Below are positions 31,001 through 39,738 of a DNA stretch of 64,000 nt, one piece after another (position 1 is the stretch's first letter; every line of letters begins with the position of its first letter). This stretch comes from Tianweitania sp. UT-5YL-CI-8. Its GTDB lineage: Bacteria > Pseudomonadota > Alphaproteobacteria > Rhizobiales > Rhizobiaceae. The DNA lies in contig NZ_JASCRR010000004.1 of assembly GCF_030010215.1 (NCBI RefSeq), positions 308,291 through 372,290 on the forward strand. The letters run 5' to 3'. Both the position numbers and the translations under genes were made by a program. The notes under the pieces were generated by a model. It was given only the letters and a program-made list of their open reading frames with translations, was not told the DNA's origin and ran no database searches.

Positions 31001-31921
31001 TCAGCCCGTCGGCAGCGGGGTGAATTCTTCTTCGTCGCCGGGCACGATGTCAAACCGGCCGGTGCGCCATTCTTCCTTGGCCTGCTCGATGCGCTCCTTG
31101 GAGGACGACACGAAGTTCCACCAGATATAGCGTTTCGACCCCAGCGATGCGCCGCCGAACAGCATGAAATGCGCGCCGGTGGCGCTGGAAACGACGATCT
31201 CGTCGCCGGGCCGGAAGACGAGCAGCCGCTCTGGCGGAAAACGGTCGCCGAGAATGTCGATCTCGCCGGCAAGCGTGTAGATGGCGCGCTCCTCGGCGGC
31301 TGCCGGAATGCTGATTTTTGCGCCGGCCACCAGCGCAAGATCGACGTAGAGCGTTTCGGACGCGGTGGCGACCGGCGCGCGCATGCCATGGAATTCGCCG
31401 AGGATGACACGGCCCTTGATGCCTTCGGCATCGAAAACCGGCAGCGACGCGCGCGACGTGTTCTCGAACAGCGGCGCAACCTCCTCCTTGCCATCGGGAA
31501 GCGCCAGCCAGGTCTGCAGCCCGGAAACCGACATGGGGGCGCCGCGCAATTCTTCAGGCGTGCGCTCGGAATGAACGATGCCGCGCCCCGCCGTCATCAG
31601 GTTTACGTCGCCGGGTTCGATGACCATTTCGGTGCCGAGCGAATCGCGATGCCTGATCTTGCCGTCGAACAGATAGGTGACGGTGGAGAGGCCGATATGC
31701 GGATGCGGCCGCACGTCCAGCGCCTGTCCGCCACGCAGGATAGCAGGCCCCATGCGGTCGAAGAAGATGAACGGGCCGACCAGGCGGCGTTTCGCGGTCG
31801 GCAGCGCCCGGCGGACGCTGAAGCCATCGATATCCCTGGCGTTCGGCACGACCATCAGTTCGATCTGGTCGCAGGCGAAGGCATCGCCGGGTTCGGGGTC
31901 ATTGGCTGGGAAAAAGCTCAT
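31001..31921 (-). CDS. Pirin-family protein
   Basis: A 306-residue bicupin. The first cupin holds the metal ligands in RPHPHIGLSTVTYLFDG (two His) and the later His/Glu in RGIVHSERTPEELRGAP; LQTWLALPDG is another pirin hallmark. The second cupin (SIPAAAEERAIYTLAGEIDI) lacks ligands, as usual. Bacterial pirins include quercetin dioxygenases and regulators of metabolic enzymes; the role here is unknown. I start at the ATG at 31921 (MSFFPANDPEPGDAFACDQ). It lies between xseB and dxs, genes normally adjacent, so it is an insertion into a conserved cluster. Confidence 0.9.
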   Translation of the reverse strand: MSFFPANDPEPGDAFACDQIELMVVPNARDIDGFSVRRALPTAKRRLVGPFIFFDRMGPAILRGGQALDVRPHPHIGLSTVTYLFDGKIRHRDSLGTEMVIEPGDVNLMTAGRGIVHSERTPEELRGAPMSVSGLQTWLALPDGKEEVAPLFENTSRASLPVFDAEGIKGRVILGEFHGMRAPVATASETLYVDLALVAGAKISIPAAAEERAIYTLAGEIDILGDRFPPERLLVFRPGDEIVVSSATGAHFMLFGGASLGSKRYIWWNFVSSSKERIEQAKEEWRTGRFDIVPGDEEEFTPLPTG

Positions 31922-31958
31922 CGCGGAACTCCGTGCCACTTCAACACTATCCCAACTC

Positions 31959-32219
31959 TCACTCCGGATCGAGCGGCTCGGTTCCGGCAGGCTTTCCGTC
32001 GCGAGACAGGCGAATCTTTTCCACCTTGTCCTCCGCAGCCTTCAGCAAGCGGTCGCAATGCGCCTTCAGCGCTTCGCCGCGCTCGTAGATCTTGATCGAC
32101 TGGTCGAGCGCGACGTCGCCGCGCTCGAGATCGTCGACGATCCGTTCCAGCGCCTGCAGGGCCTGCTCGAAGCTCATCGCCTGGATATCGTCGTTGGGCT
32201 GCTCGGCCATGGCTGTCAT
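31959..32219 (-). CDS. xseB: Exodeoxyribonuclease VII small subunit
   Basis: An 86-residue subunit that coats XseA and is needed for exonuclease VII to degrade single-stranded DNA. The core reads [20 protein letters not shown] followed by [20 protein letters not shown], the family's two amphipathic helices. The acidic tail (GTEPLDPE) is typical of rhizobial forms. The first ATG at 32219 overlaps the stop of the HDAC-like gene by 4 nt; an ATG three codons on is also possible. The large subunit xseA is not in this window. Confidence 0.93.
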   Translation of the reverse strand: MTAMAEQPNDDIQAMSFEQALQALERIVDDLERGDVALDQSIKIYERGEALKAHCDRLLKAAEDKVEKIRLSRDGKPAGTEPLDPE

Positions 32220-33142
32220 CCTTTCATCAGTCGGGAGACGTGCGCCGCCACCGAAAATGCCAGACCCTCTAGGTCGTAGCCGCCTTCCAGAAGGCTAACC
32301 AGCCTGTTGGAGGAGAATCGGTCGGCGCGCTCCAGGAGCTTTCCCGTCGCCCAGTCGAAATCGTCTTCGGACAGATTGATCTCGGCCAGCGGGTCGCGAT
32401 GATGCGCATCGAAACCGGCGGAGATGATGATCAGGTCCGGTGCGAAATTATCCAGAGCCGGCAGCACGCGCGACTTGAAAGCCTCGCGAAAATGGTCGCT
32501 GCCGGTCTGCGGCGACAGCGGCGCGTTAACGATGTTCCCGACACCCGTCTCCCCCTTCGCACCCGTGCCGGGATAAAGCGGCATCTGGTGGGTGGAGCAG
32601 TAGAGCACGCTCGGATCGTCCCAGAAGATGTCCTGCGTGCCATTGCCGTGATGCACGTCCCAGTCGACGATGGCCACCCGCTCGGCGCCATGATGCCGCT
32701 GTGCATAACGTGCCGCGATAGCCGCGTTGTTGAATAGGCAGAAACCCATCGCCTTGTTCTTTTCGGCGTGATGGCCGGGCGGACGCGAGGCGACGAAGAC
32801 GTTGGACGCACGGCCAGAAAACACATCGTCCACAGCGGCATTGGCTGCACCGATAGCCGTTACCGCCGCTTGCCAGCTCTTGGGGCTGGCCGTGGTGTCG
32901 TCATCGATGCGCACGATGCCCGTCTCAGGAATCTGCGAGCGGACGTGTTTCACAAAGCTCGACGGATGCGCGTAGAGGATGGTCTCCTCATCGCCTTCCG
33001 GCGCCTCGACACGGTCGAGACGTTCGAATTCCTGCTCTTCCAGGGCGCGCTCGATGGCGCGCACCCTGTCCGGCCGCTCGGGATGGCCGGGCGGAGTGAT
33101 GTGTTCGACGAAGATCGGGTGCGTGTAGAGCCTTGTGACCAT
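32216..33142 (-). CDS. Histone-deacetylase-superfamily amidohydrolase
   Basis: A 308-residue class II HDAC-like zinc hydrolase. It starts [20 protein letters not shown], and the active site is complete: [20 protein letters not shown] (His-His dyad), [16 protein letters not shown] (Asp and His zinc ligands), [15 protein letters not shown] (second Asp) and [12 protein letters not shown]. Bacterial members act on acetylpolyamines or other acetylated amines, so histone has no role. The ATG at 33142 is chosen over one twelve codons upstream on the family N-terminus. It leads the xseB-dxs cluster, as in other rhizobia, and overlaps xseB by 4 nt. Confidence 0.93.
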   Translation of the reverse strand: MVTRLYTHPIFVEHITPPGHPERPDRVRAIERALEEQEFERLDRVEAPEGDEETILYAHPSSFVKHVRSQIPETGIVRIDDDTTASPKSWQAAVTAIGAANAAVDDVFSGRASNVFVASRPPGHHAEKNKAMGFCLFNNAAIAARYAQRHHGAERVAIVDWDVHHGNGTQDIFWDDPSVLYCSTHQMPLYPGTGAKGETGVGNIVNAPLSPQTGSDHFREAFKSRVLPALDNFAPDLIIISAGFDAHHRDPLAEINLSEDDFDWATGKLLERADRFSSNRLVSLLEGGYDLEGLAFSVAAHVSRLMKG

Positions 33143-33214
33143 CCAACCGATATAGGCGGTCGGATCGGCTTTGACCACCGCACGCCGTCAGCCGGCCGCT
33201 GTGTTCAACAGGGT

Positions 33215-34312
33215 TTAGAGAATCTCGGTCCGAGCGATGCGAATGCCAAAGCCCTCAAGACCGACATAATGGCGTTCGCGCGAGGCGATGAGGTCGATCG
33301 AGCTGATGCCGAGGTCCTTCAGGATTTGCGCGCCAAGGCCGATCTGGCGCCATTCCTCTTCGCGACGGCGGGCTTCCTCATGCTCCTCGCGGTCCGCCAT
33401 GCGGCGATTGCGGACCTCGCTTGCCACGCCCACCGAACCCTCGCGCAGATAGACGATGACGCCGCGCTGACGCTCGCCCAGCATCTGCATCACGCCGTCC
33501 AGCTTATGGCTGCGGCCGAACACGTCGGCCACGACGTTTTCGGTGTGCAGGCGTACCGGCACGTCCTCGCCGTCGCGGATATCGCCGAAGACGATGGCGA
33601 GATGATGCATGTTTTCCCAAGGCAGCATGTAGGTGATGGCCTGCGCCTTACCGCCCGGCGTGTCGATCTCGAAGATTTCGATGCGCTCGATCAGCGTTTC
33701 CTTGCGCTGCCGGTAGGCGATCAGATCGGCCACCGACACCTGCTTGAGCCCATGCGTTTCGGCGAACGCCGTCACCTGCGGCCCGCGCATCACGCTGCCA
33801 TTGTCGTTGACCAGTTCGCAGATCACGCCAACCGGCGGCAGGCCGGCGAGCTTGCACAGATCGACCGCGGCTTCGGTATGACCTGAGCGCATGAGCACGC
33901 CGCCCTCGCGGGCGATCAGCGGGAAGATATGGCCGGGACGGACGAAATCGGCGGCGCCGACATTGCCGTTGGCGAGATTGCGCACGGTCAGCGTACGATC
34001 CTCGGCCGAAATGCCTGTTGATGTGCCGTGCTTGAAATCGACGCTGACGGTGAAGGCCGTGGTATGGGCCGAATCGTTGTCGGCAACCATCGGCGCCAGA
34101 TTGAGCCGTCGGGACTCGTCCTTGGTCATCGGCGCGCAGACGATGCCGGAGGTGTGGCGCACGATGAAGGCCATCTTTTCCGGCGTGCAGTGAACCGCCG
34201 CCACGATCAGGTCGCCCTCGTTCTCGCGTCCGTCGTCGTCCATGACGACAACGATCTCGCCGCGCTCGAAGGCGCGGAGGGCTTCGACGATTTTCTTCTG
34301 ATCGTATGCCAT
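33215..34312 (-). CDS. ribB: 3,4-dihydroxy-2-butanone 4-phosphate synthase with degenerate GTP cyclohydrolase II half (RibBX type)
   Basis: A 365-residue riboflavin-pathway protein. The N-terminal RibB domain (about 1-205) is intact: MDDDGRENEGDLIVAA (acidic metal loop), SGIVCAPMTKDESRRL, GHIFPLIAREGGVLMRSGHT and EAAVDLCKLAG. The C-terminal RibA-like part (about 210-365) lacks the three zinc cysteines: in the loop where active enzymes have three Cys, here reads HTENVVADVFGRSHKLDGVM. The domain keeps its fold but should not open GTP. Fusions of this kind are known as RibBX in Proteobacteria. A functional RibA must be encoded elsewhere. No FMN riboswitch is recognisable upstream. An inverted repeat separates it from aroC. 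Confidence 0.92.
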   Translation of the reverse strand: MAYDQKKIVEALRAFERGEIVVVMDDDGRENEGDLIVAAVHCTPEKMAFIVRHTSGIVCAPMTKDESRRLNLAPMVADNDSAHTTAFTVSVDFKHGTSTGISAEDRTLTVRNLANGNVGAADFVRPGHIFPLIAREGGVLMRSGHTEAAVDLCKLAGLPPVGVICELVNDNGSVMRGPQVTAFAETHGLKQVSVADLIAYRQRKETLIERIEIFEIDTPGGKAQAITYMLPWENMHHLAIVFGDIRDGEDVPVRLHTENVVADVFGRSHKLDGVMQMLGERQRGVIVYLREGSVGVASEVRNRRMADREEHEEARRREEEWRQIGLGAQILKDLGISSIDLIASRERHYVGLEGFGIRIARTEIL

Positions 34313-34331
34313 AGGGTCGCTCTCTGTTTGA

Positions 34332-34412
34332 GAGCGAATAGCGAGTAGGGAAATAGCGAATAGAGCATAAATTCCTATTCGCTATTCGCTATTCCGTACT
34401 CCCTACTCGCTC
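34332..34412. repeat. Short intergenic inverted repeat built from GCGAATAG units
   Basis: Nested arms pair: 34341-34351 with 34400-34410 (11 bp) and 34352-34363 with 34375-34386 (12 bp, 11 nt loop). The right side carries extra copies of CTATTCGC, so the arms are offset by about 13 nt. The element fills nearly the whole gap between aroC and ribB and ends on the aroC stop codon. It is more AT-rich than its surroundings and may form an mRNA hairpin in the aroC-ribB transcript. Confidence 0.6.
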
Positions 34413-35508
34413 ATTTCCCCGTCTGTCCGCGATGACGCAAATAATGATCGGCAATAGCACAAGCCACCATCGCCTCGCCAATGGGAACGGCGCGGATGCC
34501 CACGCAGGGGTCGTGACGCCCCTTGGTCATGACATCGACATCCCTGCCGTCCCTATCGATCGACTTGCGCGGCGTCAGGATCGAGGAGGTCGGCTTGACG
34601 GCAAAGCGTGCCACCACAGGCTGCCCGGTGGAGATTCCGCCGAGTATACCGCCGGCATTGTTGGACAGAAAAACCGGATGGCCATCATTGCCCATGCGCA
34701 TTTCGTCGGCGTTCTGCTCCCCAGTCATTCCAGCGGCTTCGAAGCCATTGCCGATTTCGACGCCCTTGACCGCGTTGATCGACATCAGGTTGGACGCGAT
34801 ATCCTGGTCCAGCTTGGCATAGAGCGGCGCGCCGAGACCCGCCGGCACTCCATCGGCAACGATCTCGATCAGCGCGCCGACCGAGGAGCCGGCCTTGCGG
34901 ATGCCGTCGAGATAGTGGCTGAACACCTCAACCGACTTGACATCAGGCGTGAAGAACGGGTTTTCCGAATCGTCGACGAAATTCCAGTTCCAGTTGGCGC
35001 GGTCGATCCGCTTGTCGCCCATGGCGACCAACGCCCCGCGCACCACGAGACCGGGCACGATTTTCCGCGCGATTGCGCCGGCGGCCACGCGGGTCGCGGT
35101 TTCCCGTGCGGAGGAACGTCCACCGCCGCGATAGTCGCGGATGCCGTATTTGACGTCATAGGCATAGTCGGCATGGCCGGGGCGATACTGCCGGGCGATC
35201 TCGCCATAGTCCTTGGACCGCTGGTCGGTGTTTTCGATCAGCATCGAGATCGGCGTGCCGGTGGAAATCATGGTCACACCGTCTTCGTCCAACACGAAGC
35301 CGGACAGTACCTTGACCTCGTCCAGTTCGCGGCGCTGCGTGACGAAACGCGATTTTCCGGGACGGCGGCGGTCGAGGTCGGCCTGGATCTCCGCAAGCGT
35401 GAAACGGATGCCGGGCGGGCAACCGTCGACCACGCAGCCGATCGCGGCGCCATGGCTCTCACCCCAAGTGGTGACACGGAAAAGATGTCCGAAAGTGTTA
35501 TGCGACAT
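34411..35508 (-). CDS. aroC: Chorismate synthase
   Basis: A 365-residue enzyme eliminating phosphate from EPSP to give chorismate, using reduced FMN. The three family signatures are present: [18 protein letters not shown] (signature 1), [20 protein letters not shown] (signature 2) and [17 protein letters not shown] (part of signature 3). The protein starts [20 protein letters not shown] at 35508 and is full length. ribB follows 98 bp downstream through a GC-poor inverted repeat, so cotranscription is possible. The gene order aroC-ribB is common in rhizobia. Confidence 0.97.
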   Translation of the reverse strand: MSHNTFGHLFRVTTWGESHGAAIGCVVDGCPPGIRFTLAEIQADLDRRRPGKSRFVTQRRELDEVKVLSGFVLDEDGVTMISTGTPISMLIENTDQRSKDYGEIARQYRPGHADYAYDVKYGIRDYRGGGRSSARETATRVAAGAIARKIVPGLVVRGALVAMGDKRIDRANWNWNFVDDSENPFFTPDVKSVEVFSHYLDGIRKAGSSVGALIEIVADGVPAGLGAPLYAKLDQDIASNLMSINAVKGVEIGNGFEAAGMTGEQNADEMRMGNDGHPVFLSNNAGGILGGISTGQPVVARFAVKPTSSILTPRKSIDRDGRDVDVMTKGRHDPCVGIRAVPIGEAMVACAIADHYLRHRGQTGK

Positions 35509-35695
35509 ATGCCCGGCCCAGCGCCTTGAATTGCTGCTGCCTTCTATTGGCGTTTTCCGGAATGGTCAAACGACATGAAATGCAACGTGATGCCGGCCTT
35601 TTAAGTTTTGACACATTCGGCTGCTTTCTGCTTTGGTCATCCGATTCCAAAAGCCGCAAGGACAGGCGGCGCTTACAAAAACAGAGAGGTCGACG

Positions 35696-35944
35696 ATGCG
35701 TAGGATTTTTGGCGCGGTCATTGCCATTCTTGCCGTGTCGGGCATGGCGTTCGCCGCCGAAGCCGAAGGAAAGATCAAGTCCATCGACAAGGACAAGATG
35801 GTCATCACGCTGAACGATGGCAAAGCCTACAAACTGCCTGGAGAGTTCGACGTGGACGGACTTACGACAGGTATGGAGATCCTGCTCGCCTACGACACCG
35901 TCAATGGCGAAAACATGATCACCGACATGCAGGTCTTCGAATAG
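35696..35944 (+). CDS. DUF1344 small secreted protein
   Basis: An 82-residue exported protein. The signal peptide MRRIFGAVIAILAVSGMAFA is followed by a mature part of only about 60 residues, AEAEGKIKSIDKDKMVITLN, then YKLPGEFDVDGLTTGMEILL. This fits DUF1344, short periplasmic beta proteins of rhizobia with no known role. An AGAGAGG box lies just ahead of the ATG at 35696. It converges on the phosphatase gene with 1 bp between the stops, and is divergent from aroC (187 bp between the starts). Confidence 0.85.
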   Translation: MRRIFGAVIAILAVSGMAFAAEAEGKIKSIDKDKMVITLNDGKAYKLPGEFDVDGLTTGMEILLAYDTVNGENMITDMQVFE

Positions 35945-35945
35945 C

Positions 35946-36554
35946 TTAGGCGGTGTCGCGGGACGTCGGTTCGAGCCATTCGAGCCGGCCGTCCTGAAAA
36001 CGCAGGATGAGATCCTGCGGCGTGTCCATGGTGGATGCCTCTTCGTCGTCCAGGCCCCCGGCAATGCGGAAGATCGCACGGATGACGCCGCCATGGGTGA
36101 CGCAGACCATGTCGGTCCGCACCTCGGCGAGCCAGGGCGCGATGCGCTGTGTCAGCATCCGATAGCTCTCCGCACCCTCGCCAGGCGGCACAAAGCCCCA
36201 TTTATCCTTCATCCGACGCGCATTGGCGCCGGGATCGCCGACTTCGAGCTCGGCCATGGTGTAGCCCTGCCAGTCGCCGAAGCTGAGTTCGCGCAGACGG
36301 TCGTCAGTGCGGTAGGCTGTCGGGTCCAGCCCCATCTGCGTGCGCACGATCTCCATCGTCTGGCGTGTGCGGCGCATCGGGCTTGCCACGAAGTCGAAGG
36401 CCGACGCATCGGGGATGAGGGTGGCGAGGAAGCGGCCATTGGCGGCCGCCTGCTGCTTGCCGACCTCGTTGATGTCGACATCCGACTGTCCCTGCAACCG
36501 CGCTTCCGCATTCCATGCCGTTTGCCCGTGGCGCACGAAATAGACGAGCGGCAT
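35946..36554 (-). CDS. Histidine phosphatase (phosphoglycerate-mutase-like) family protein
   Basis: A 202-residue branch-1 histidine phosphatase. The catalytic core is LVYFVRHGQTAWNAEARLQG (RHG motif near the N-terminus), with a second arginine region FVASPMRRTRQTMEIV, the acid Glu in LRELSFGDWQGY, and the second catalytic His in MVCVTHGGVIRAIFR. It may dephosphorylate a sugar phosphate or nucleotide; true phosphoglycerate mutase activity is unlikely given its length and missing insert. The ATG at 36554 begins the RHG domain directly. It lies downstream of fabI with 95 bp between. Confidence 0.9.
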   Translation of the reverse strand: MPLVYFVRHGQTAWNAEARLQGQSDVDINEVGKQQAAANGRFLATLIPDASAFDFVASPMRRTRQTMEIVRTQMGLDPTAYRTDDRLRELSFGDWQGYTMAELEVGDPGANARRMKDKWGFVPPGEGAESYRMLTQRIAPWLAEVRTDMVCVTHGGVIRAIFRIAGGLDDEEASTMDTPQDLILRFQDGRLEWLEPTSRDTA

Positions 36555-36649
36555 GATCTGCGGTCCTTGGCTCTTGGTAATCCGGGGCTTCAGGCAATGC
36601 ATTCAGCCGAGGCGCGGAGAGGAACGCCTCGTCCGGCAAACAGACAGGA

Positions 36650-37468
36650 TTATTCCTTAACGGTCGAGATATCCGGCGCGTCGACAGCCTTCATGCCGAC
36701 GACGTGATAGCCGGAATCGACATGGTGGATTTCACCGGTCACCCCGCGCGACAGATCCGAGAGGAAGTAGAGACCGGAATCGCCTACTTCCTCGGGCGTC
36801 ACCGTGCGCTTGAGCGGTGCGTTGTATTCGTTCCACTTCAGGATGTAGCGGAAATCGCCGATGCCGGAAGCAGCCAGCGTCTTGATCGGGCCGGCCGATA
36901 TGGCGTTGACGCGGATGTTCTTCGAGCCCAGATCGACGGCGAGATAGCGCACGCTCGCCTCGAGCGCCGCCTTGGCAACGCCCATGACGTTGTAGTGCGG
37001 CATCACCTTCTCGGCGCCGTAATAGGTCAGCGTCAGCAGCGAACCGCCATTGGGCATCAGCTCTTCCGCGCGCTTGGCGATGGTGGTGAAGGAGAACACC
37101 GAGATGTCCATGGTGCGCAGGAAATTGCCGTGCGTGGTGTCGATGTAGCGGCCGTCAAGCTCGTCCTTGTCGGAGAAGGCGATGGCGTGGACGACGAAGT
37201 CGATCTTGCCCCACTGCTTCTTGACCTCGTCGAACACCGCATCCAGGCTGGCCGGATCGGTCACGTCGCAATGGCCGGCGATATGCGCGCCAAGTTCCTT
37301 GGCAAGCGGCTCGACGCGCTTGCGGAAGGCTTCGCCCTGGTAGGTCAGCGAGATGTCCGCGCCCTGCTCGGCACAGGCCTTGGCAATGCCCCAAGCTATC
37401 GACCGGTTGTTGGCCACGCCCAGGATAAGCCCACGCTTGCCGGCCATCAGGCCCTGTCCAACTGCCAT
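36650..37468 (-). CDS. fabI: Enoyl-ACP reductase (NADH), FabI
   Basis: A 272-residue short-chain-dehydrogenase-type enzyme for the last step of each fatty-acid elongation round. NAD binding is seen in LILGVANNRSIAWGIAKACA; the active site has the Tyr-x6-Lys pair in PHYNVMGVAKAALEASVRYL, and INAISAGPIKTLAASGI follows. FabI is the target of triclosan and isoniazid-like drugs. The start MAVGQGLMAGKRGLILGVAN at 37468 gives exactly the length usual for rhizobial FabI. The DnaJ-type gene lies 115 bp upstream on the same strand, and the histidine phosphatase follows. Confidence 0.97.
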   Translation of the reverse strand: MAVGQGLMAGKRGLILGVANNRSIAWGIAKACAEQGADISLTYQGEAFRKRVEPLAKELGAHIAGHCDVTDPASLDAVFDEVKKQWGKIDFVVHAIAFSDKDELDGRYIDTTHGNFLRTMDISVFSFTTIAKRAEELMPNGGSLLTLTYYGAEKVMPHYNVMGVAKAALEASVRYLAVDLGSKNIRVNAISAGPIKTLAASGIGDFRYILKWNEYNAPLKRTVTPEEVGDSGLYFLSDLSRGVTGEIHHVDSGYHVVGMKAVDAPDISTVKE

Positions 37469-37583
37469 ATCAGCGCTCTCCGAAGTGTCTTTTCTGGCTG
37501 TGCCTATCGCATAGGCACCGAATGGCTTCAAGCTCTGGATGTGGAGCCGACCGACGAAGCGCGCGGCTTTCACCGGCGCAGCG

Positions 37584-38525
37584 TCATCCCCTGGCCTTGC
37601 GCATCAGCGATTCGAGCTCGGCATCGGGTTCCGGCAACATGATGCGGACATGCACGAACAGATCGCCATGGCCGCCATGCTTCTCCGGCAGGCCCTTGCC
37701 TTTCAGGCGCAGCACCTTGTCGGAACTCGACCATGCCGGCACGTTGACGGCGAGGCGTCCGGTCGGCGTCTCGACCGCCACCTTTGCCCCCAGAACGGCA
37801 TCGTGCAGCGGCACTGGCTGATCGACATGCAGGTCGCGTCCGTCCAGTCGATAGCGCGGATGCGAGCGGATGCGGATCTTCACCAGCGCATCGCCGACCC
37901 CGCCCGGTCCCTGTTCACCCTGGCCCTTCAGCCGAATAACCTGGCCATCCTCCACGAACTCGGGAAGCTTGACGGCGATCTTGTGCCCGTCCGGGAACAT
38001 CGCTGCGACCTTAGCCGCCGTTGCGACCTCCTCAATGCTTACGGCGAGCGCCACCTCGACATCGCCGCCTTTGGGCGGGACTCGCTGGCCGCCGCCCATG
38101 CCGGGACCGCCGCGCTGCTGGCTGCCGAAAGCGCCGCCGAAGAGCTGGCTGAAAATATCGTCACCCAGGCCTTCCGCGCCCGCCCCGCCCGGCCCCGAAG
38201 AGCGGAATTCATAGCGTGTGCCGCCCGGCCCGCCCGCCGACTGGCGGCGGAAACCGGCGAAGGGATCGCCGCCAGCGGCGCCTTCGAAGCCCTGGAATTT
38301 CGGCTTGCCGTCCGCGTCGATTTCGCCACGGTCAAACGATGCCCTCAACTTCTCGTCGCCGAGAATTTCATAGGCCTGGTTGGCGGCGGCAAAGCGGTCC
38401 TTCGCCGAAGGATCGTCCGGATTCTGATCCGGGTGATACTTCTTGGCGAGCTTCCGAAACGCAGATTTTATGTCTTTTGCCGAGGCGCCCTTGGCGACGC
38501 CCAGCACCTGATAAGGGTCGCGCAT
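37584..38525 (-). CDS. DnaJ C-terminal-domain chaperone, CbpA-like
   Basis: A 313-residue J-domain protein of the class II type, without the zinc-finger domain of DnaJ. The J domain is [20 protein letters not shown] and carries HPD ([11 protein letters not shown]). A Gly-rich linker follows ([18 protein letters not shown]), then two beta-sandwich substrate domains ([20 protein letters not shown] and LNVPA-type repeat). It would stimulate DnaK ATPase activity. I start at [10 protein letters not shown] (38525); an ATG four codons earlier lacks a ribosome box. It is upstream of fabI, as in several rhizobia. Confidence 0.92.
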   Translation of the reverse strand: MRDPYQVLGVAKGASAKDIKSAFRKLAKKYHPDQNPDDPSAKDRFAAANQAYEILGDEKLRASFDRGEIDADGKPKFQGFEGAAGGDPFAGFRRQSAGGPGGTRYEFRSSGPGGAGAEGLGDDIFSQLFGGAFGSQQRGGPGMGGGQRVPPKGGDVEVALAVSIEEVATAAKVAAMFPDGHKIAVKLPEFVEDGQVIRLKGQGEQGPGGVGDALVKIRIRSHPRYRLDGRDLHVDQPVPLHDAVLGAKVAVETPTGRLAVNVPAWSSSDKVLRLKGKGLPEKHGGHGDLFVHVRIMLPEPDAELESLMRKARG

Positions 38526-38608
38526 TTTTTGTTCCATGAAAGAGGTGTCTGTCTGCCCGTATATGCGTGCGGTTAGGAAGAAATTCCAGTCCTAATGGCA
38601 GCTTATCC

Positions 38609-39073
38609 TCACAGCCCGTTGAATGCCACCATGCGCCAGACGCCGGCGCCAGCGGTGCAGACATCGCCCTTGTAAAGGCCGACCCCGTCGAAGCTTTCGC
38701 GCGATGCGTTGAAGCTGCGGCAGAGCAGGCCGTCCTCGTGCTTGCGCTCGCTCATGGCGGTGATGACGCCGCGCGAACCGGTTTCGGCATTCGCCCATGG
38801 CACCGGTTTTCCCTTGACCTGGGCAATGTCGGACGAGGAAACAGCGTTGCGGATGGTGGTTTCGTCCGAAAGCCGCTCGGCGTCGTTGGCAGACGGCGCC
38901 GCCGGCACGTTGCTGGTCAGGATGGTCTCGTCGACCTCGGCTTTTTCCAGGCTGAAACCGCCTCCGCCGCAGGCCGTCAGGGCGACACAGGCCGTGAGAA
39001 CCGCCGATGACATTGCAAAGCGGCACCAACCGTCGGCAAACCCGGCTGTCAATGCTTGCACTGCGCCTTGCAA
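38609..39073 (-). CDS. RT0821/Lpp0805-type surface lipoprotein
   Basis: A 154-residue lipoprotein with an unusually long N-region before the hydrophobic core and lipobox VALTAC, then [14 protein letters not shown]. The C-terminal domain, [20 protein letters not shown] then [17 protein letters not shown], matches the short beta domain of rickettsial RT0821-like surface proteins, with two cysteines. Function is unknown. The TTG at 39073 has an AGGAGA box seven bases upstream; an ATG twenty codons on (39013) lacks one but begins nearer the signal core. It is divergent from pdxH with 41 bp between the starts. Confidence 0.72.
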   Translation of the reverse strand: MQGAVQALTAGFADGWCRFAMSSAVLTACVALTACGGGGFSLEKAEVDETILTSNVPAAPSANDAERLSDETTIRNAVSSSDIAQVKGKPVPWANAETGSRGVITAMSERKHEDGLLCRSFNASRESFDGVGLYKGDVCTAGAGVWRMVAFNGL

Positions 39074-39114
39074 TAGGCAATCTCCTGACTGGGTTTAAAC
39101 TTCGGGTAAGAACT

Positions 39115-39732
39115 ATGAGCAGCAGCGAGTTAACAAGCCGTGACTTTACCGAGGCTGGAGAACCGTTCCGGCTGTTTGCGGAGTGGCTGGACGACGCCAG
39201 CAAAAGCGAGCTGAACGACCCAAACGCGGTGGCGCTTGCAACCGTCGACACCGACGGCCTGCCGGACGTCCGCATGGTGCTGCTCAAGGGGTTCGACGAG
39301 CAGGGCTTCGTTTTTTATACGAATTTCGAGAGCGCCAAGGGTAGCGAAATCTTGGCGGCGATGAAGGCGGCGATGTGCTTCCACTGGAAGTCGCTGCGGC
39401 GTCAGGTAAGGGTGCGTGGGCCTGTAGAAATCGTCACCAACGAGGAAGCCGACGCCTATTTCGCGTCGCGCCCGCGCGGCAGCCGAATCGGCGCCTGGGC
39501 CTCGAAACAGTCCCGTCCGCTGGAAAGCCGCTTCGCCCTGGAAAAAGCGGTCGCCGAATACACCGCCCGACACCCCATCGGTGACATCCCGCGTCCGTCC
39601 TACTGGTCGGGGTTTAGGATCGTGCCGACGCATGTCGAGTTCTGGCACGACCGCCCCTTCCGCCTGCACGACCGGTTGACCTTTTCAAGGAACTCCAACG
39701 GCGGCTGGGACAAGGCGCGGCTTTATCCTTAA
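39115..39732 (+). CDS. pdxH: Pyridoxamine 5'-phosphate oxidase
   Basis: A 205-residue FMN enzyme that makes pyridoxal phosphate from PNP or PMP. Blocks include [53 protein letters not shown] and the PLP-binding tail [18 protein letters not shown], all standard. The start [18 protein letters not shown] at 39115 gives the normal length. PLP made here serves enzymes such as ThrC in this window. It ends 6 bp before the convergent enoyl-CoA hydratase gene. Confidence 0.97.
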   Translation: MSSSELTSRDFTEAGEPFRLFAEWLDDASKSELNDPNAVALATVDTDGLPDVRMVLLKGFDEQGFVFYTNFESAKGSEILAAMKAAMCFHWKSLRRQVRVRGPVEIVTNEEADAYFASRPRGSRIGAWASKQSRPLESRFALEKAVAEYTARHPIGDIPRPSYWSGFRIVPTHVEFWHDRPFRLHDRLTFSRNSNGGWDKARLYP

Positions 39733-39738
39733 AGCGAG

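Noticed and set aside
34313-34410. FMN riboswitch or other aptamer upstream of ribB
   Set aside because: The space holds only the GCGAATAG inverted repeat and none of the conserved FMN aptamer sequence.
38609-39013. Shorter lipoprotein start at the ATG at 39013
   Set aside because: It brings the lipobox nearer the N-terminus but has no ribosome box; the TTG at 39073 with AGGAGA was kept, with some doubt.
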